A stretch of 64,000 nucleotides of DNA from Synechococcus sp. WH 8016 (GTDB taxonomy: Bacteria > Cyanobacteriota > Cyanobacteriia > PCC-6307 > Cyanobiaceae): the NCBI RefSeq assembly GCF_000230675.1, contig NZ_AGIK01000003.1:62001-126000 (forward strand). Direction: 5' to 3'. Below are positions 61,500 to 64,000 of this stretch, piece by piece (within the stretch, counting starts at the first letter, position 1; every line of letters begins with the position of its first letter). The translations under genes were made by a program, and so were the position numbers. The notes beneath the pieces were generated by a model. It searched no databases. It worked only from the letters and a program-made list of their open reading frames with translations, and was not told the DNA's origin.

Positions 61500-64000
61500 T
61501 CATTCCGCTTCGAATCGAAACGACTCTGTTGAGGTATCACTGGAGTACACCCGAACCGCCTGAGCCCCGTTAAACCGCTCTTCCAGCAATTCGGTCGCCA
61601 GCGGATTTTCGATGCGACGACGCAAGACCCGACGCAACGGTCTCGCGCCATATTCCGGCTCATACCCCAGGGTCGCCAATTCATGCGCCACCGCATCATC
61701 CACGCGCAGTTCAAGCCCTTGTTCCGAGAGCAAGTGGGCTAGATCGGCAAGCTGCAAGCGCACAATCCGTTCCAGATCTTCCACCCCAAGCGGACGGAAG
61801 CGAATGACCTCATCGATCCGATTCAAAAACTCTGGTCTGAAATGGTGGGCCAAGGCATCGTCCACGGCGGTCTGGAGCGCCTGAGCAGCTCCGGCCTCAT
61901 CCCCCGATTGGGCTTGTCGGGCCGAATCGAGAATCGCCCGACTGGCCAGATTGCTGGTCATCACCACCACGGTGTGGCGAAAGTCAACGGTCCGGCCCTG
62001 TGAGTCGGTGAGCCGACCATCGTCGAGCACTTGGAGCAGCACATTGAACACATCCGGATGGGCTTTCTCCACTTCATCCAGCAGCAACAGCGCATAGGGG
62101 CGACGCCGAACAGCCTCGGTGAGTTGGCCACCCTCCTCGTAGCCCACATACCCCGGAGGAGCCCCAAGCAAGCGCGCTACAGCGTTGCGCTCCATGAACT
62201 CACTCATGTCGAGACGAACAAGCGCCTCCTCCTCGTCGAACAACAGCGCGCCAAGCGCTTTCGCAAGCTCCGTCTTGCCCACGCCTGTCGGTCCTAGAAA
62301 CAAGAATGAACCCACCGGACGGCGTGGGTCTTTCATGCCAGCACGGGCACGACGAATCGCCGCCGCTACGGCCTGCACCGCCTCCGGCTGGCCAATCACC
62401 CGCTCGGCAAGACGCTGTTCCAGTTCCAACAACTTTTGACGCTCACCAGCGAGAAGGCGCTGGATCGGAATCCCCGTCCAACGCGCCACCACATCAGCGA
62501 TATCAGCCGCTTCCACCTGTTCTCGCAACAGCGCAGACCCCTCCTCCTGGGCCTGACTCAGCAACTGTTCAAGATCGGCGCGGCGTTGCTGGACGCGATG
62601 CAATTGGTCGTACTGAAGCCGGGCCGCTTCCTCCAAATTCCCGTCCCGTTCTGCTTCGGCAATGGCATGGCGAAGGTCTTCATCTTCCTGAAGCAACTGA
62701 CGCAACTCCTCGAGCTGCTCGCGTTCGGCCTGCCAACGCTCCCGGAGCTGACCCAGTCGGTCAGACGCCTCAAGACGATTGCGCTGGAGCTGAACCCGTT
62801 CCCCTTCCGGCGCGTGCTCCGCAGCGAGAACTGCCAACTCCACTCGACGGAGATCAGCCTCGGCATCCTCCACTACCTGGGGTTTGGAGGTCACATCCAT
62901 CTTCAGCTGAGCAGCGGCTTCATCGATCAAATCGATCGCCTTGTCCGGTAAACAGCGGTCACTGATGTAGCGATCCGCCAACTGTGCAGCCGCCATCACC
63001 GCCTCATCGGTGATGGTCACCCCGTGATGCAGCTCATAGCGCTCCTTCAATCCACGGAGGATCTCCACACTGAGTTCGATCGATGGTTCCTGAATCGGCA
63101 CCTTCTGAAAGCGCCTGTTCAAAGCCGGATCCTTCTCCACCGTGCGGCGATAGTCCTCTGGAGTGGTGGCGGCAATACAGCGCAACTCCCCGCGTGCGAG
63201 GGCCGGTTTCAACAAACTGGCCGCATCCGCACTGGATCGGTCACTGTTCACCACCGTGTGGAGCTCATCAATGAACAACACAACGGCCGCTTCCGGATCG
63301 CTCACCTCATCGAGAACGGCCCGAAGACGTTCCTCGAACTGACCGCGGAATTTGGCTCCAGCGATGAGGGCACCGCCATCAAGGGCAACAAGGCGCAAGC
63401 CCTGCAGGGATTCCGGCACCTCACCAGCAACGATCCGTTGGGCCAGGAGCTCTGCCACAGCGGTCTTGCCCACTCCAGGCGCACCAATTAAGACCGGGTT
63501 GTTTTTGCCGCGTCGCGACAGCACCTTGATCAAGCTGCGAATCTCGCCGTCCCTACCGATCACTGGATCGAGCAGTCCAGCGGCCGCAGCAGCGGTGAGA
63601 TCGCGGCCGTAGCTCTCCAGCGCTGTCGGTTCGCTGACCAACTCATCAGAGCGATCCATCCCATCGCCCTGGGGCGGAGGCGATGCAGCCCTTTGCCCTT
63701 GTTGTGGCTGAGCTGAAGCAGGCTGCACGGGAGGCATCTGCGCTGGCGGCATCTGCACAGGAGGCATCTGCGCTGGAGTCATGGGTGCAGGAGAGGCTGC
63801 GGGGAGGCGCGACCTCGGGGGAGGAGGCGCAATAACGCTTGAAGCCGACCGATCGGGCGCTCGTGTCAGCTCTGCTTCAAGCCGATCGGCGGGCAGACCA
63901 AATTGAGCAAACAACTCCGCACCCACACGAGGGTCGCGCCCCATCGCAATCAAGAGGTGGGAGACATCGATTAACCGGGAGCCCCAAAGCGAGCGCACCC
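61500..64000 (-). CDS. clpB: ClpB-type AAA+ disaggregase, N-terminus cut by window edge
   Basis: The protein runs off the right edge; 833 residues are in view. After the tail of a Clp N-domain ([20 protein letters not shown]), a linker rich in Met, Pro, Gln and Ala carries repeated [10 protein letters not shown] units (about residues 72-106). Then NBD1 ([20 protein letters not shown]), a middle coiled-coil ([20 protein letters not shown]) and NBD2 ([30 protein letters not shown]). The protein should disaggregate proteins with DnaK. The linker and the short N-domain suggest the ClpB2-like paralogue rather than ClpB1; that is inference. It is followed by secE after 82 bases. Confidence 0.9.
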   Translation of the reverse strand, partial: VRSLWGSRLIDVSHLLIAMGRDPRVGAELFAQFGLPADRLEAELTRAPDRSASSVIAPPPPRSRLPAASPAPMTPAQMPPVQMPPAQMPPVQPASAQPQQGQRAASPPPQGDGMDRSDELVSEPTALESYGRDLTAAAAAGLLDPVIGRDGEIRSLIKVLSRRGKNNPVLIGAPGVGKTAVAELLAQRIVAGEVPESLQGLRLVALDGGALIAGAKFRGQFEERLRAVLDEVSDPEAAVVLFIDELHTVVNSDRSSADAASLLKPALARGELRCIAATTPEDYRRTVEKDPALNRRFQKVPIQEPSIELSVEILRGLKERYELHHGVTITDEAVMAAAQLADRYISDRCLPDKAIDLIDEAAAQLKMDVTSKPQVVEDAEADLRRVELAVLAAEHAPEGERVQLQRNRLEASDRLGQLRERWQAEREQLEELRQLLQEDEDLRHAIAEAERDGNLEEAARLQYDQLHRVQQRRADLEQLLSQAQEEGSALLREQVEAADIADVVARWTGIPIQRLLAGERQKLLELEQRLAERVIGQPEAVQAVAAAIRRARAGMKDPRRPVGSFLFLGPTGVGKTELAKALGALLFDEEEALVRLDMSEFMERNAVARLLGAPPGYVGYEEGGQLTEAVRRRPYALLLLDEVEKAHPDVFNVLLQVLDDGRLTDSQGRTVDFRHTVVVMTSNLASRAILDSARQAQSGDEAGAAQALQTAVDDALAHHFRPEFLNRIDEVIRFRPLGVEDLERIVRLQLADLAHLLSEQGLELRVDDAVAHELATLGYEPEYGARPLRRVLRRRIENPLATELLEERFNGAQAVRVYSSDTSTESFRFEAE

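Noticed and set aside
1-64000. CRISPR arrays, IS elements, prophage, integrase or toxin-antitoxin genes
   Set aside because: No regularly spaced repeats, transposase, integrase or phage structural proteins were seen in any part of the window.

Overview
The window looks like chromosomal DNA of a marine picocyanobacterium of the Synechococcus type. It carries an NDH-1 subunit gene (ndhH), a phylloquinone gene group (menI, menE, menC, menA, menF), several small families known mainly from cyanobacteria (DUF3285, DUF3747, DUF2752, a Slr0204-like thioesterase), a Yfr2-like small RNA and the usual cyanobacterial order clpB-secE-nusG-rplK-rplA-rplJ-rplL. Coding density is very high, base composition is GC-rich by eye, and many genes are coupled by ATGA, GTGA, TTGA or TGATG overlaps. 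I see no phage, IS element, CRISPR array, tRNA or rRNA.

Layout. 1-5.4 kb: end of a cysteine desulfurase, a membrane protein, DUF456, rsmH, ndhH, DUF2752, menI and two small membrane proteins. 5.4-10.1 kb: menE-menC-menA leftward, with menF divergent. 10.1-11.3 kb: grxC-gshB. 11.4-15.2 kb: a rightward operon of prfB (programmed +1 frameshift), DUF3285, ybeY, dgkA, pabA/trpG and a degenerate metallo-beta-lactamase-fold protein. 15.2-20.8 kb: asparaginase, hisC, a large membrane protein coupled to argS. 20.8-24.2 kb: an AT-richer patch with a VanZ-like protein, nadC, 684 bp without a supported gene, and an exported alpha/beta hydrolase. 24.3-33.9 kb: yjbQ, an NCS2 permease, mnmE, DUF2062, selO, a RelA/SpoT enzyme and a double-ABC ATPase. 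34.3-36.0 kb: an unusual protein with a cellulose-binding (CBM2-like) module at each end. 36-39.5 kb: usp-rbgA-rluD, and pgk. 40.1-45.0 kb: a tight five-gene cassette of a DUF3604 lipoprotein, a PpiC-type isomerase and three HupE/UreJ-like membrane proteins. 45.1-49.9 kb: a beta-hydroxyacid dehydrogenase, murG, a CobD-like aminotransferase and a pentapeptide/TPR protein. 50.1-54.9 kb: type IV pilus genes pilM-N-O-Q. 55-57.7 kb: pyrD, rnhA, DUF3747. 57.7-64 kb: the Yfr2-like RNA and the rplL-J-A-K/nusG/secE block read leftward, then a ClpB cut by the window edge.

The items most worth pursuing are the CBM2-flanked histidine-rich protein, the DUF3604-PpiC-HupE cassette, the Yfr2-like RNA beside rplL, the prfB frameshift, several enzymes whose usual active-site residues are changed (the MBL-fold protein, the asparaginase, MenC), and intrinsic terminators embedded in the coding sequence of the opposing gene. 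All family names come from reading the protein sequences; no database search was run.
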